NCBI GenBank assembly: GCA_023249375.1
Contig: JAHFCT010000010.1
Coordinates: 1 to 64,000 of the forward strand
Origin: Gemmatimonadota bacterium
Lineage (GTDB): Bacteria > Gemmatimonadota > Gemmatimonadetes > Gemmatimonadales > Gemmatimonadaceae
DNA: 64,000 bases
Reading direction: 5' to 3'
A program made the translations under genes and the position numbers. The notes under the pieces are model-generated. The model saw only the letters and a program-made list of their open reading frames with translations. It had not been told where the DNA came from and did no database searches. Of the stretch, positions 34,668 to 45,590 are shown in pieces (position 1 is the first letter of the stretch; the number at the start of each line of letters is the position of its first letter).

Positions 34668-34752
34668 GCCGCCAGGGGTATTTCGGCGAGAGCCGAAATT
34701 GAGAGATACCCGTGGAACCTGATCCGGATCATACCGGCGTAGGGAGTGCGGC
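34668..34752 (+). ncRNA. TPP (thi-box) riboswitch
   Basis: All main parts of the thiamin pyrophosphate aptamer are visible. P1 is gccgc (34668-34672) with gcggc (34748-34752). P2 pairs gggta (34676-34680) with taccc (34707-34711). An optional P3 hairpin is tttcggc-gaga-gccgaaa. The conserved ttgagaga precedes the P2 3' strand, and the second half carries ggaacctgatccggatcata and ccggcgtaggga, the pyrophosphate-binding arm. It is followed by an intrinsic terminator and the receptor gene, so rising TPP should stop receptor synthesis. Confidence 0.96.
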
Positions 34753-34772
34753 GTGTCGCGGCGGTCTCCGTT

Positions 34773-34807
34773 GCGCCACCCACTCGGCCGGGTGGCGCTT
34801 TGTTTTT
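34773..34807 (+). terminator. Expression-platform terminator of the TPP riboswitch
   Basis: gcgccaccc (34773-34781) pairs perfectly with gggtggcgc (34790-34798) across an eight-base loop and is followed by tttgttttt. The distance from the aptamer (20 bases) and to the ATG (56 bases) suits transcriptional control. I did not identify the antiterminator with certainty. Confidence 0.92.
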
Positions 34808-34862
34808 GGCGCCGCTCGGCCGGGCCCACTTCCGGATCGCAACCGTTTAGCGCGAACCGGCC

Positions 34863-36893
34863 ATGACATCACTTTCATTGTTCGTCGCGGCGCTGGCTGC
34901 CCTGCAGGCGCCCCAAACCGCTGATTCCTCACGCGCGGCGCGCACCGACACGCTCGAACGCGTCACCGTGCGTGCCGTGCGCGCCGGCGGCGCCGCCCCG
35001 CTCAGTGAACGCACGATTGCCCGGGATGAACTGCAGCGCGGCTATTCCGGCCAGGAGGCGCCGCTGCTGCTCACCCGCGTGCCCGGCATCACCGCGTACT
35101 CCGAAAGCGGGTCGTTCACCGGCTACAGCTATCTGAGGCTGCGCGGGCTCGACCAGAATCGCGTGAACCTCACGTTTGACGGGATCCCGCTGAACGATCC
35201 CGAAGACCAGGCGTTCTACTTCTCCAACGTCCCCGATTTCGCCAACAGCGTGCAATCGGTGCAGGTGCAGCGCGGCACGGGGACGAGTTCGTTCGGCACC
35301 GCATCGTACGCGGGGTCAGTGAACTTCCAGTCGCTCGATTTGGCGGCGGCAACGCGCGGCGGCGAGCTGCAGCTCTCCGGCGGTGCGTTCGACACGCGCC
35401 GCGCGGCACTGCAATGGCGCTCGGGGCTGGTGGGCGGACGCTGGGCGGTGGCGGCGCGCGCCACCTCGCAGCAGACCGACGGTTTTCGCCGCCACTCGGG
35501 AAACAACGCGTCGTCCGGCTTCTTCTCCGCCGCGTGGTACGGCAATCACGACGTGCTCAAGTTCACCGCCTTCGCCGGGCTCTCGAAGCTGCGGTCGTCT
35601 TACTACGCGGCCGACGAAGCGACCGTGCGCCGCGACCCGCGCGACAATCCCATGGCCACGGACGAGCGCGACCGCTTTTCGCAGGTCTTCTGGAATCTCC
35701 AGCACGTGCGAGCCGTCGGGGCGCATGCGGTGTGGACCACCACGGTGTACCGCCAAGGGGCCGGCGGTTGGTTCGACGTGCGTGTCGATCCCGAGCTGTG
35801 GCGATTCAACCTCTCGTACAACTGGTACGGTGCGCTGTCGACGTTCTCGTACCGGCGCGGCGCGCTGGCCTTTGACGCCGGCGCCCACGTGATGCAGTAC
35901 CACCGCGACCACTACCTCGAAATCTGGCCGCGTCTGGACGAGCGGTCGTACGACAATACGGGGCACAAGGGTGAACAGGCCGCCTTTGCCAAGCTGCAAG
36001 TCGAGCGCGGGCGTGCCACCTGGTTTGGCGACGTGCAGTGGCGTCGCTCGGCGTTCCGCTACGTGCCCGACAAGAATGCGGGCGTGGCCGGACCCAACAT
36101 CGACTGGGGTTTCCTGAATCCGCGCGCTGGCGTCACGTGGCGGCAGACGGCCGCCCTGTCGCTCTTTGCCTCGGTGGGGTCGGTGCGCCGAGAGCCGACG
36201 CGCGACGACATGTTCGTCGGCGCCGACAACCTTGATGCGTCGAATGCGGCATCCATCCTGCCGCTCGACCACGTGCGTCCGGAGCATGTGATCGACTACG
36301 AGGCGGGGGCCACCTGGACGCGCGGTGCGGTGCGCGCCTCGGCCAACGTGTTTGCGATGGAGTTCACGCAGGAGATCGCTCCCGTTGGCGCGCTGAGTCT
36401 CACGGGGTCGCCGCTGCGCGTGAATGTGGGCGCCTCGCATCGTCGCGGCTTCGAGGGCGAGCTGCGCTGGAACGCGTCGCGCGACCTGTCGATCGACGCC
36501 ACGCTGGCGCTCACCGACGCGCGCATTCACCGGTACACCGACGCGGCGAGTGGCGTGACGTATCGCAATGTCCGCTCGCGGCTCACGCCGGGCTGCGTGG
36601 CGACGCAGGCGGCGGCATGGCGCCTCGGGCACGGTTTCTCGGTGCAGGCGGAGGCGCGCGAACTGTCGGCATCGCCGCTCACGAACACCGGCGACCGGTC
36701 GGCGCAGCTCCCCGGATACGTCCTTGCCGACGCCGGGTTGTCGTGGTCGCGCGGGGCGTCGATGGTCACCGTGCGCATGAACAACCTCTTCGACCGGCTG
36801 GCGTACGGCGGCGGCTACGCGAGCGACGGCACCAACTACGTTTTCCCCTTCGCCACCCGTCACGTGATGTTCGATGTGAGACGCACATTCTAG
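34863..36893 (+). CDS. TonB-dependent outer-membrane receptor, thiamin-regulated
   Basis: The 676-residue product has a short signal peptide (LSLFVAALAALQAPQ), a plug domain (SGQEAPLLLTRVPGITAYSE, SYLRLRGLDQNRVNLTFDGI, VQVQRGTGTSSFGTASYAGS) and a beta-barrel ending in the aromatic VMFDVRRTF, as needed for outer-membrane assembly. The TPP riboswitch directly upstream makes import of thiamin or a thiamin precursor its most likely role. Thiamin-regulated receptors of this kind (OMR1-type) were first proposed in Bacteroidetes. No inner-membrane thiamin transporter is adjacent. The C-terminal barrel has the receptor-typical NLFDRLAYGGGYASDGTNYV stretch. Substrate is inferred from regulation, not from binding residues. 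Confidence 0.88.
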   Translation: MTSLSLFVAALAALQAPQTADSSRAARTDTLERVTVRAVRAGGAAPLSERTIARDELQRGYSGQEAPLLLTRVPGITAYSESGSFTGYSYLRLRGLDQNRVNLTFDGIPLNDPEDQAFYFSNVPDFANSVQSVQVQRGTGTSSFGTASYAGSVNFQSLDLAAATRGGELQLSGGAFDTRRAALQWRSGLVGGRWAVAARATSQQTDGFRRHSGNNASSGFFSAAWYGNHDVLKFTAFAGLSKLRSSYYAADEATVRRDPRDNPMATDERDRFSQVFWNLQHVRAVGAHAVWTTTVYRQGAGGWFDVRVDPELWRFNLSYNWYGALSTFSYRRGALAFDAGAHVMQYHRDHYLEIWPRLDERSYDNTGHKGEQAAFAKLQVERGRATWFGDVQWRRSAFRYVPDKNAGVAGPNIDWGFLNPRAGVTWRQTAALSLFASVGSVRREPTRDDMFVGADNLDASNAASILPLDHVRPEHVIDYEAGATWTRGAVRASANVFAMEFTQEIAPVGALSLTGSPLRVNVGASHRRGFEGELRWNASRDLSIDATLALTDARIHRYTDAASGVTYRNVRSRLTPGCVATQAAAWRLGHGFSVQAEARELSASPLTNTGDRSAQLPGYVLADAGLSWSRGASMVTVRMNNLFDRLAYGGGYASDGTNYVFPFATRHVMFDVRRTF

Positions 36894-37030
36894 GCTCGAG
36901 TCGGCGGCTCGGTGTGAATCGCCCGGTCTAGGCATCCTCGGCCGGGGAGTTCTCCAGCCGGCGGCGGCGGGCGTATCTTTCCCGGCATGAGGTCCTGCCA
37001 CTGAGCCCCGTCGCCAATCGGCCGCGTCCG

Positions 37031-40000
37031 TTGCTGGACGGAGTTGCCCTATCGCTGCTGGCGATTGGGGCACTGGCGTTCGTGCTCATCTGGTCGGAGC
37101 AGCGGACGCGCGGCCAGGCCTTCGAGCGGCAGTCCGCAGTGCTCTCGATCCAGCGCGACTTGCGCATCGATCTGTCCGAAGCGCATCTCGCGGTTGAGGA
37201 CCTGACGCGCGGCGAGTCGGACTTTGATTCAAAGCGCGACGTGGACGACCGCTACGAGCATGCCCTGCGCCTGCTCGACCAGCTCACCGACCTCGTCGTC
37301 TCCGGCGACCGGGGACCAATCGGCGACCCGCTTCTCTCCGACCGCATTTCCACCGTACGCGCGCACGTCACGACGCTGCGCGACCTGGCCAGGCAGCAGC
37401 TCGCCGACCGTCGCCGCGTGCGGACGACCGGAGACTCGCTGGCGCGGAAGTTCGAAGACACGTTCCTGAGCGCGACCATTGAAGGCCGAGCCATCGGCGA
37501 GAGTCTCGACGCGTCGCTGACGAGCGCGACGCGCGTGCTCGACCTGCTGCAGGCCGGGGTGGATGCGGTGGTCGCGATGCTCTTCGTGCTCGCGGTGGTG
37601 ATGGTGGTGCGTCAGCGGCGCGCGCAACACGAGGATTTCGAGACGCTCGAGACGCAAGTGGAGACGAGCACGCGCGACGCGCTGGCGCGCGAGGCGCGGG
37701 CGCGCGCCCTGCTGAACTCGACCATCGATGCCATCCTCACCTCGGATGAGCACGGCAAGGTCCTCGGGTGCAATCCCGCGGCGGAACGGCTGTTCGGCTG
37801 GACCGAAGCCGAGATGATGAACCTGCAGGCGCGCGAGATGATGGGCGAGCCGTACCGCTCGATGTCGCAGGAGGCGCTCGGTGCGTACTTCGCCCGAGCG
37901 CGTGACAACGTGCACGGCGTCAGTGAAATCGTCACCGGCCGCCGGCGCGATGGCCGCGAACTCGTGCTCGACATGTCGCTCAGCGCCGTCCGCTCGCCCG
38001 ATGGCACGGCGTTCATGGCCGTCATGCGCGACATCGGCGATCGCGTGGCCGCCGAGCAGCGCTTTCGGGTGATCTTCGATCACGCCACGTCGGCGCACTT
38101 CCTGCTGCGCGGCGCGAGCATCGTGGACTGCAACGGATCGGCGGTGCAGCTCTTTGCGGCCAATGACAAGATGCCGCTGGTGGGTGCCGAGTTCGGCGCG
38201 CTGATGCCGGAGCACCAGCCCGATGGCGCGACCTCCGACGAAGTCGTCGGCGCGCTCCTCGATCGCGACCGCGTCAAAGGCGCGCAGCGCGTGGAGCTGC
38301 ACTGCCGCCGCCTGAACGGCGAAGTGTTCCCGGCCGAGACGACGTTCACCCCGGTGGAACTCGAGGGCGAGGCGGTCACGCTGCTCGAGGTGCGCGACGT
38401 CTCGGAACGACGTCAGGCCGAGTTGGCGCTCGTCTTTGCCAAGGACACCGCCGAGGCGGCCGCCCGCGCCAAGAGCCAGTTCCTGGCCACCGTGTCGCAC
38501 GAGATCCGCACGCCGATGAACGGCATCATCGGCATGACGGGGCTGCTGCTCGAGAGCGGGCTTGATGAAAAGCAGCGGCAGTACACGCAGGCCGTGAAGA
38601 CATCGGCCGATTCGCTGCTCTCGATCATCAACGACATTCTCGACTTCTCCAAGGTCGAGGCGGGCAAGCTGGCCATCGAGCCGCTCCCCTTCGATCTGGT
38701 CGGCACGCTCGAGGAAGCCTGCGACCTGCTGGCGCCGCAGGCCGACGAGAAGAACATCGCGCTCGCCCTGCACGTGGGGCGCGGCATGCCGACGCAGCTG
38801 GTTGGCGATGCCGGGCGCGTGCGGCAGATGACGCTCAATCTGCTGTCGAATGCCGTGAAGTTCACGACGTTCGGCCATGTCGTGCTCGACGTGGACGTCA
38901 TCGACCGGCGCGGCGTGGACGCCACCGTGCGCATCTCGGTGCACGACACGGGCATGGGCATTCCCGAGTCGCAGCAGTCGCGCATCTTCGAGGACTTCAG
39001 CCAGGGCGACGCGTCGATGTCGCGCCGCTTTGGCGGCACGGGACTTGGCCTCGCCATCACGCGGCGGCTCGCCGAGATGATGGGCGGCGCGGCCGGATTC
39101 CGCTCGGTGGAAGGGCGCGGTTCGACCTTCTGGGTCACGCTGCGCCTGAGCATTCCGCCCGATGCGCGCGAAGCCTCGCCCATCCCCGATCTCGCGGGCC
39201 GACGGCTCCTCGTCGTCGATGCGCACGAGGTAACGCGCCGCGCTCTGGCCCAGCGCCTCGAGGGCATCGGCGCGACCGTCGATACGCGCGCACTGGGCGA
39301 TCACGGGCTGCAGCAGCTGCGACAGGCGGCCGTCGGCGGAAAGCCGTACGATCTCGTCTTCGTGGAGTACGGTACGCGCACCAGCGAAGGGATCGAGTTC
39401 GCGGATGCCGTGCGCGCCGAGCGCGCCATCGAGGCGACACCCCTCGTACTGCTCGTCAGCGCCAGTGTCGGCATCTCGGCCGAATCGACGGCACCCAAAG
39501 GCTACGTGGATGTCGTCACCAAGCCGGCGCACGGTGCCGCACTGCTGGGCGCGTTGCGCAAAGCGCGGGCCAAGCGCAAGCGCGCGCTCGGCGAGCCCAT
39601 CACTGACCCAAAGCCGGCCAAGGGCGCGCGCGCCGCGGCGACGGCCGCCTCGGCGACGCGCCCGTCCAATGGCGCGGGCACGGATGGCGCGGTGATCGCT
39701 CCACGCGTGTTGCTCGCCGAGGACAACCCGGTCAATCAGATGGTCGCGCGCGCCCTGCTCGAACGCGCCGGCTGCATCGTCCAGCTCGCCGCCAATGGCG
39801 AAGAGGCGGTGTCGATGTCGGCCGAGGGCGGATTCGACATCATCTTCATGGATTGCCAGATGCCGGTGCTCGACGGCTATGCGGCGACCGCGGCCATTCG
39901 GCGGCGCGAGGGCGATGCGCAGCGCACGCCGGTGATTGCCATGACCGCCAACGCCATGCCGGGCGATCGCGAACGCTGCCTCGCGGCCGGCATGGATGAC

Positions 40001-40075
40001 TACATCGCGAAACCCATCGACGATGCGCGGCTCACGGCGGCGCTGACCAACTGGGTGCGCCGCAGCGCCGAATGA
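37031..40075 (+). CDS. Hybrid sensor histidine kinase with two PAS domains and a degenerate first receiver
   Basis: About 1014 residues: two membrane helices (3-21 and 175-194) flank a small periplasmic helical sensor. PAS 1 follows (LLNSTIDAILTSDEHGKVLG), then PAS 2 (RFRVIFDHATSAHFLLRGAS), the kinase core with His490 in [17 protein letters not shown], and ATPase motifs LLSNAVKF, VHDTGMGIP and GTGLGLAITRRLAEMMGG. Receiver 1 has Glu779 in VFVEYGTRTSEG where the phospho-accepting aspartate should be; receiver 2 is normal with Asp941 in FMDCQMPVLDGYAA. No Hpt domain. The start is uncertain: TTG 37031 begins right at the helix, CTG 37001 has gagg eight bases upstream, and a -10-like tatctt at 36974 precedes a five-codon ORF (36987-37004). 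Confidence 0.9.
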   Translation: MLDGVALSLLAIGALAFVLIWSEQRTRGQAFERQSAVLSIQRDLRIDLSEAHLAVEDLTRGESDFDSKRDVDDRYEHALRLLDQLTDLVVSGDRGPIGDPLLSDRISTVRAHVTTLRDLARQQLADRRRVRTTGDSLARKFEDTFLSATIEGRAIGESLDASLTSATRVLDLLQAGVDAVVAMLFVLAVVMVVRQRRAQHEDFETLETQVETSTRDALAREARARALLNSTIDAILTSDEHGKVLGCNPAAERLFGWTEAEMMNLQAREMMGEPYRSMSQEALGAYFARARDNVHGVSEIVTGRRRDGRELVLDMSLSAVRSPDGTAFMAVMRDIGDRVAAEQRFRVIFDHATSAHFLLRGASIVDCNGSAVQLFAANDKMPLVGAEFGALMPEHQPDGATSDEVVGALLDRDRVKGAQRVELHCRRLNGEVFPAETTFTPVELEGEAVTLLEVRDVSERRQAELALVFAKDTAEAAARAKSQFLATVSHEIRTPMNGIIGMTGLLLESGLDEKQRQYTQAVKTSADSLLSIINDILDFSKVEAGKLAIEPLPFDLVGTLEEACDLLAPQADEKNIALALHVGRGMPTQLVGDAGRVRQMTLNLLSNAVKFTTFGHVVLDVDVIDRRGVDATVRISVHDTGMGIPESQQSRIFEDFSQGDASMSRRFGGTGLGLAITRRLAEMMGGAAGFRSVEGRGSTFWVTLRLSIPPDAREASPIPDLAGRRLLVVDAHEVTRRALAQRLEGIGATVDTRALGDHGLQQLRQAAVGGKPYDLVFVEYGTRTSEGIEFADAVRAERAIEATPLVLLVSASVGISAESTAPKGYVDVVTKPAHGAALLGALRKARAKRKRALGEPITDPKPAKGARAAATAASATRPSNGAGTDGAVIAPRVLLAEDNPVNQMVARALLERAGCIVQLAANGEEAVSMSAEGGFDIIFMDCQMPVLDGYAATAAIRRREGDAQRTPVIAMTANAMPGDRERCLAAGMDDYIAKPIDDARLTAALTNWVRRSAE

Positions 40076-40124
40076 GTCGATCGGTCACGGCAGGCGGCGA
40101 GTACCCCCGCGCGTCAGGGCGCGA

Positions 40125-40625
40125 CTAGCGCACCTGCGTCAGCGTGACCTCGAAGACCAGCACGGCATTGCCGGGGATCGTGCCGGAGCCGCTGGCGCCG
40201 TAACCGAGGTCCGGCGGAATCACGAGCTGGCGCTTGCCGCCCACTTTCATCCCCTGCACGCCCTCGTCCCAGCCTTTGATGACCTTGCCGGCGTTGAGCA
40301 GGAACTCGAAGTACGCCGGCGTCTTGCCCACCGACGTATCGAACTGCACCCCGTTCACGAGCCAGCCGCTGTACTCGACGCGCACCGTGTAGCCGGCCGA
40401 CGCCGTGGCGCCCGAGCCGGTCGCGAGATCCTTGAAGTACAGGCCGCTCGGCGTTTTCGTCATCGTCGCGATGCTGACGTTCAGCGCGGCGGCAAACGAC
40501 GACGTGGCCGGATCGGCCGTGTAGACGGCCGTGTCGATGATGGCGGTGGTACCCGTGTTCGCACCGTTGCAGCCGGACAGCAGGGCGACGACGGAAGCGA
40601 GCAGGGCGTGGCGAACAGCGCGCAT
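40125..40625 (-). CDS. FKBP-type peptidyl-prolyl isomerase lipoprotein
   Basis: The 166-residue product from ATG 40625 has a signal peptide with lipobox LLSGC (Cys19), a short linker and a full FKBP domain: LYFKDLATGSGATASAGYTV, VEYSGWLVNGVQFDTSVGK, FLLNAGKVIKGWDEGVQGMK, VGGKRQLVIPPDLGYGASGS and the terminal VLVFEVTLTQVR. FKBPs catalyse cis-trans isomerisation of prolyl bonds and act as folding helpers; the lipid anchor puts this one on the envelope. The frame continues 30 codons upstream but that part has no signal peptide, so the internal ATG is preferred. It diverges from the MarR gene and converges with the kinase gene. Confidence 0.92.
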   Translation of the reverse strand: MRAVRHALLASVVALLSGCNGANTGTTAIIDTAVYTADPATSSFAAALNVSIATMTKTPSGLYFKDLATGSGATASAGYTVRVEYSGWLVNGVQFDTSVGKTPAYFEFLLNAGKVIKGWDEGVQGMKVGGKRQLVIPPDLGYGASGSGTIPGNAVLVFEVTLTQVR

Positions 40626-40740
40626 GATGGTTCGGGCGAAATAGTGGCTCACGGCACGACGGCGCCGTGCAGATGGTAAATTGCACTGATGCCGCCCCAG
40701 AAGGGCAGGGGGCACGGGGCATCAATCATTCAGTACCCGC
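40626..40740. other. Intergenic region between the FKBP and MarR genes
   Basis: This 115-base divergent region must hold promoters for both genes. A perfect 10-base palindrome, acggcgccgt (40659-40668), lies near its middle and could be a MarR-type operator, though such a short GC palindrome is weak evidence. tggtaaattg at 40674 is the most AT-rich part. Nothing else is seen. Confidence 0.35.
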
Positions 40741-41247
40741 ATGCCACGCAAAAAGAGCCAACTCCAGCAGGAGCTGCAGCAGCACCGCCCGTTCGTCTCG
40801 AGCGCCCACGAACTGACCGTGGGACTCCTGCGGACGGCCGCGGTCGTCCGGCGCGAACTCGACAGCGGCCTCGAGGGGTCCGGGCTCTCCAGCGCGCAGT
40901 ACAACGTCTTGCGCATCCTGCGCGGCGCGGGCGCCGACGGCCTGCCGACGCTCGAGGTGCGTACCCGCATGATCGACGCGGCCCCCGGGGTCACACGGCT
41001 GGTGGAAAAGCTGACCCGTGCCGGGCTGATGAGTCGCGAGCGCACGACGAGCGACCGGCGACAGGTGATCTGCCGCATCACGCCGGCTGGGCGTGCGGCG
41101 CTCGATCGGCTCGACCCGCGCGTGCACGCCGCCATCGAATCATTGGGTGCCAAGCTTTCGGTGGCCGAGCAGGAATCCGCAATCGAGCTGCTCGATGCCC
41201 TCCGGCGCGAGGCGCCGAACGCGCGGCGTCGTGGGCCGCGCCGCTGA
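40741..41247 (+). CDS. MarR family transcriptional regulator
   Basis: The 168-residue protein has a winged helix-turn-helix of the MarR type: LLRTAAVVRRELDSGLEGSG, the ALT/LSSAQYNVLRILRG core, recognition helix region APGVTRLVEKLTRAGLM, wing SRERTTSDRRQVICRITPAG and a C-terminal dimer helix. The ends are basic (MPRKKSQ, ARRRGPRR). MarR proteins are dimeric regulators that often respond to aromatic compounds or oxidants and usually act on a divergent gene; that gene here is the FKBP isomerase. The ligand is unknown. It ends one base before the convergent kinase gene. Confidence 0.9.
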   Translation: MPRKKSQLQQELQQHRPFVSSAHELTVGLLRTAAVVRRELDSGLEGSGLSSAQYNVLRILRGAGADGLPTLEVRTRMIDAAPGVTRLVEKLTRAGLMSRERTTSDRRQVICRITPAGRAALDRLDPRVHAAIESLGAKLSVAEQESAIELLDALRREAPNARRRGPRR

Positions 41248-43874
<2,627 letters not shown>

Positions 43875-43878
<4 letters not shown>

Positions 43879-45467
43879 GCCGGGCGCACGAGCAGGTGCA
43901 GCAGCGACATCGCCTGCTTTCGCACGTCCGGATCGTCGTGATGCACCAGCGGACTGAGATCCATCGCCGTCAGCCGCAGGCCCGTGGTGCGCGCTGCCAC
44001 CAGAAGCGCATCGAGCAGCCCGCGCGGATTCACCGCGCGCACGCGGCGTGCGATTTGCGGCACGTCGGGCATGTCGCCGTCCAGGCAGAGGCTGCAGAGC
44101 ACGTCACTCGAGCCGCTGCGCGAGAGAATCAGCCGGATCACGGAATCGCGCCGCGCGGTCGCTGACTTCATGATCGCTTCGCGCACCTCGATCCAGTTGT
44201 TGTCGCGCAGCGCGGCCCGCCACAGCTCGATGGTCGCCGAGACGTGCCCGACGATGCGCACCACCCACGTCTTCACGAGCCGGCACGCCGAGTAGAGGTT
44301 GTAGAGCTTCTCGGAGGGGAGCGCGCGATACTCGATGAGCGTGTTGATCGCGCGCCGGATCTCTGGACGCACCTGCGCCTCTTCGGTGCGGCCCGTGGCC
44401 TGTGAGGCGATCGACATCAAGCCGGTGACCTGCTCTGATGTGTACTGCGGCTCGACGACCGGGACGGCGTGCGAGGGTGTCGGTTTCGGTGCTGGCGCCG
44501 CGTGATCGCGCGGCGGCACTGCCGCGGCGGTGGCGACACCGTGCGGGCCGAAGCCGGCGGTGGGCGGGGGAGAAGAGACGGCGGCCGGGGCCGGCGAGGA
44601 CATCACCGCCGCAGCCGCGGTCATGCTGGGCGCCGCGCCTTGTGGCGTGAGCGACGACGGTGCAACGGCCGGCGCGATAGCAGCCTGCGCGGCTACGGTC
44701 GCTGTGCTCGCCGTCGCTGTGCTCGCGGTCGGTGTGCTCGCGGTCGCCGGCGCCGCCAGCGTGCTCGCGGGAGCGGGACTTCGCGCATCCCTCGCCTCGT
44801 CAGCGCGCACGTCCGCCATCGGCCCTGTTGCCCGCGCACTGCTTTCCGCGCGCGCCGTGACATCGGCTGAGACGGCAGCGTCCGCTGCCGGCGGGCGCTG
44901 CTCGGTCGCCAACGCATCGCCACGAGGCAGCGGATACTCTCCGGTAAACGCCGCCACCGCCGGCAGCACCGCCAGGCGCGACTGGAGCAGCGCGCGCACC
45001 GTCGCGGCTTTGAAGACCGCCATCGGCGCCAGCGCGGCGCCGTCGGTCTGCTCACGCAGCCACAGGCGCAGCGGCTCGAGCACCTGTGCCACCGGCAGAG
45101 GATGTACGACCGACACTTTGCCGCCAAAGACCACGCGGCCCTTCTGCGTTGGCCAAACGCCGGCGACCGCCATGCGGTCGAGCAGCGGCGTCCAACAGAC
45201 GCCGTCGCGTTCCGCATCGCGCATGGCGCGGGCGTAGAGATGCAGCGTCCAGCCTTCCTGCCGCGCAATCCACTCCGCGAGCGCGCCGTCAATCAGCGCC
45301 AGCGGCACGCGCTCGTCATGATGGTTGATCCATCCGCGCAGCCGCGAGTCGGCATCCGTCGCGCTCCCGGCGTCGTGCATCGTGTCTTCCACGCGCTCCG
45401 GCACCGCGCCCGCCGCAAGGGCGGGCGCCGGAGTGCTCACGATCGCGGTGCGAAACGGAAGGGACAC
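43875..45467 (-). CDS. Unknown protein with low-complexity linker and helical C-terminal domain
   Basis: The 530-residue product has three parts. Residues 30-175 are a mixed domain (SRLRGWINHHDERVPLALID, AEWIARQEGWTLHLYARAMR and VFGGKVSVVHPLPVAQVLEP). Residues about 180-345 are almost only Ala, Pro, Thr and Ser, including short Thr-Ala-Ser repeats. Residues 346-530 are helical and HEAT/ARM-like (RRAINTLIEYRALPSEKLYN, then AALRDNNWIEVREAIM and LLDALLVAARTTGL) and end with DPDVRKQAMSLLHLLVRPA. No enzymatic motif is visible. Co-translation with the downstream hybrid kinase suggests a scaffold or partner of that kinase. An internal ATG at residue 30 might be the true start. Confidence 0.72.
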
Positions 45468-45500
45468 GGACTCTCGCCGGTTGCGTCTCCTATAGTGTCG

Positions 45501-45557
45501 GAACGCGCGCGTTCATTCTTGACCAGCCCCGGGGGACCCGCGGGGCACCGTGCCCCG
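45501..45557. promoter_or_regulatory. Two perfect palindromes in a divergent promoter region
   Basis: gaacgcgcgcgttc (45501-45514) and cggggcaccgtgccccg (45541-45557) are perfect inverted repeats in the 123-base gap between the unknown protein and the MshEN protein. tatag at 45491 on the minus strand side may belong to the promoter of the former. They could be operators. High GC makes short palindromes common. Confidence 0.4.
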
Positions 45558-45590
45558 TGCCGATACTGTGAGCACCGACACCGGAAGCCG

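Noticed and set aside
40659-40668. Palindrome acggcgccgt as a proven MarR operator.
   Set aside because: Such 10-base GC palindromes are common by chance at this base composition; kept only as a possibility.
44700-44760. Repeated gctcgcggtcg-type DNA in the unknown protein gene as a regulatory repeat.
   Set aside because: It is explained by the Thr/Ala/Ser-rich low-complexity linker of the encoded protein.
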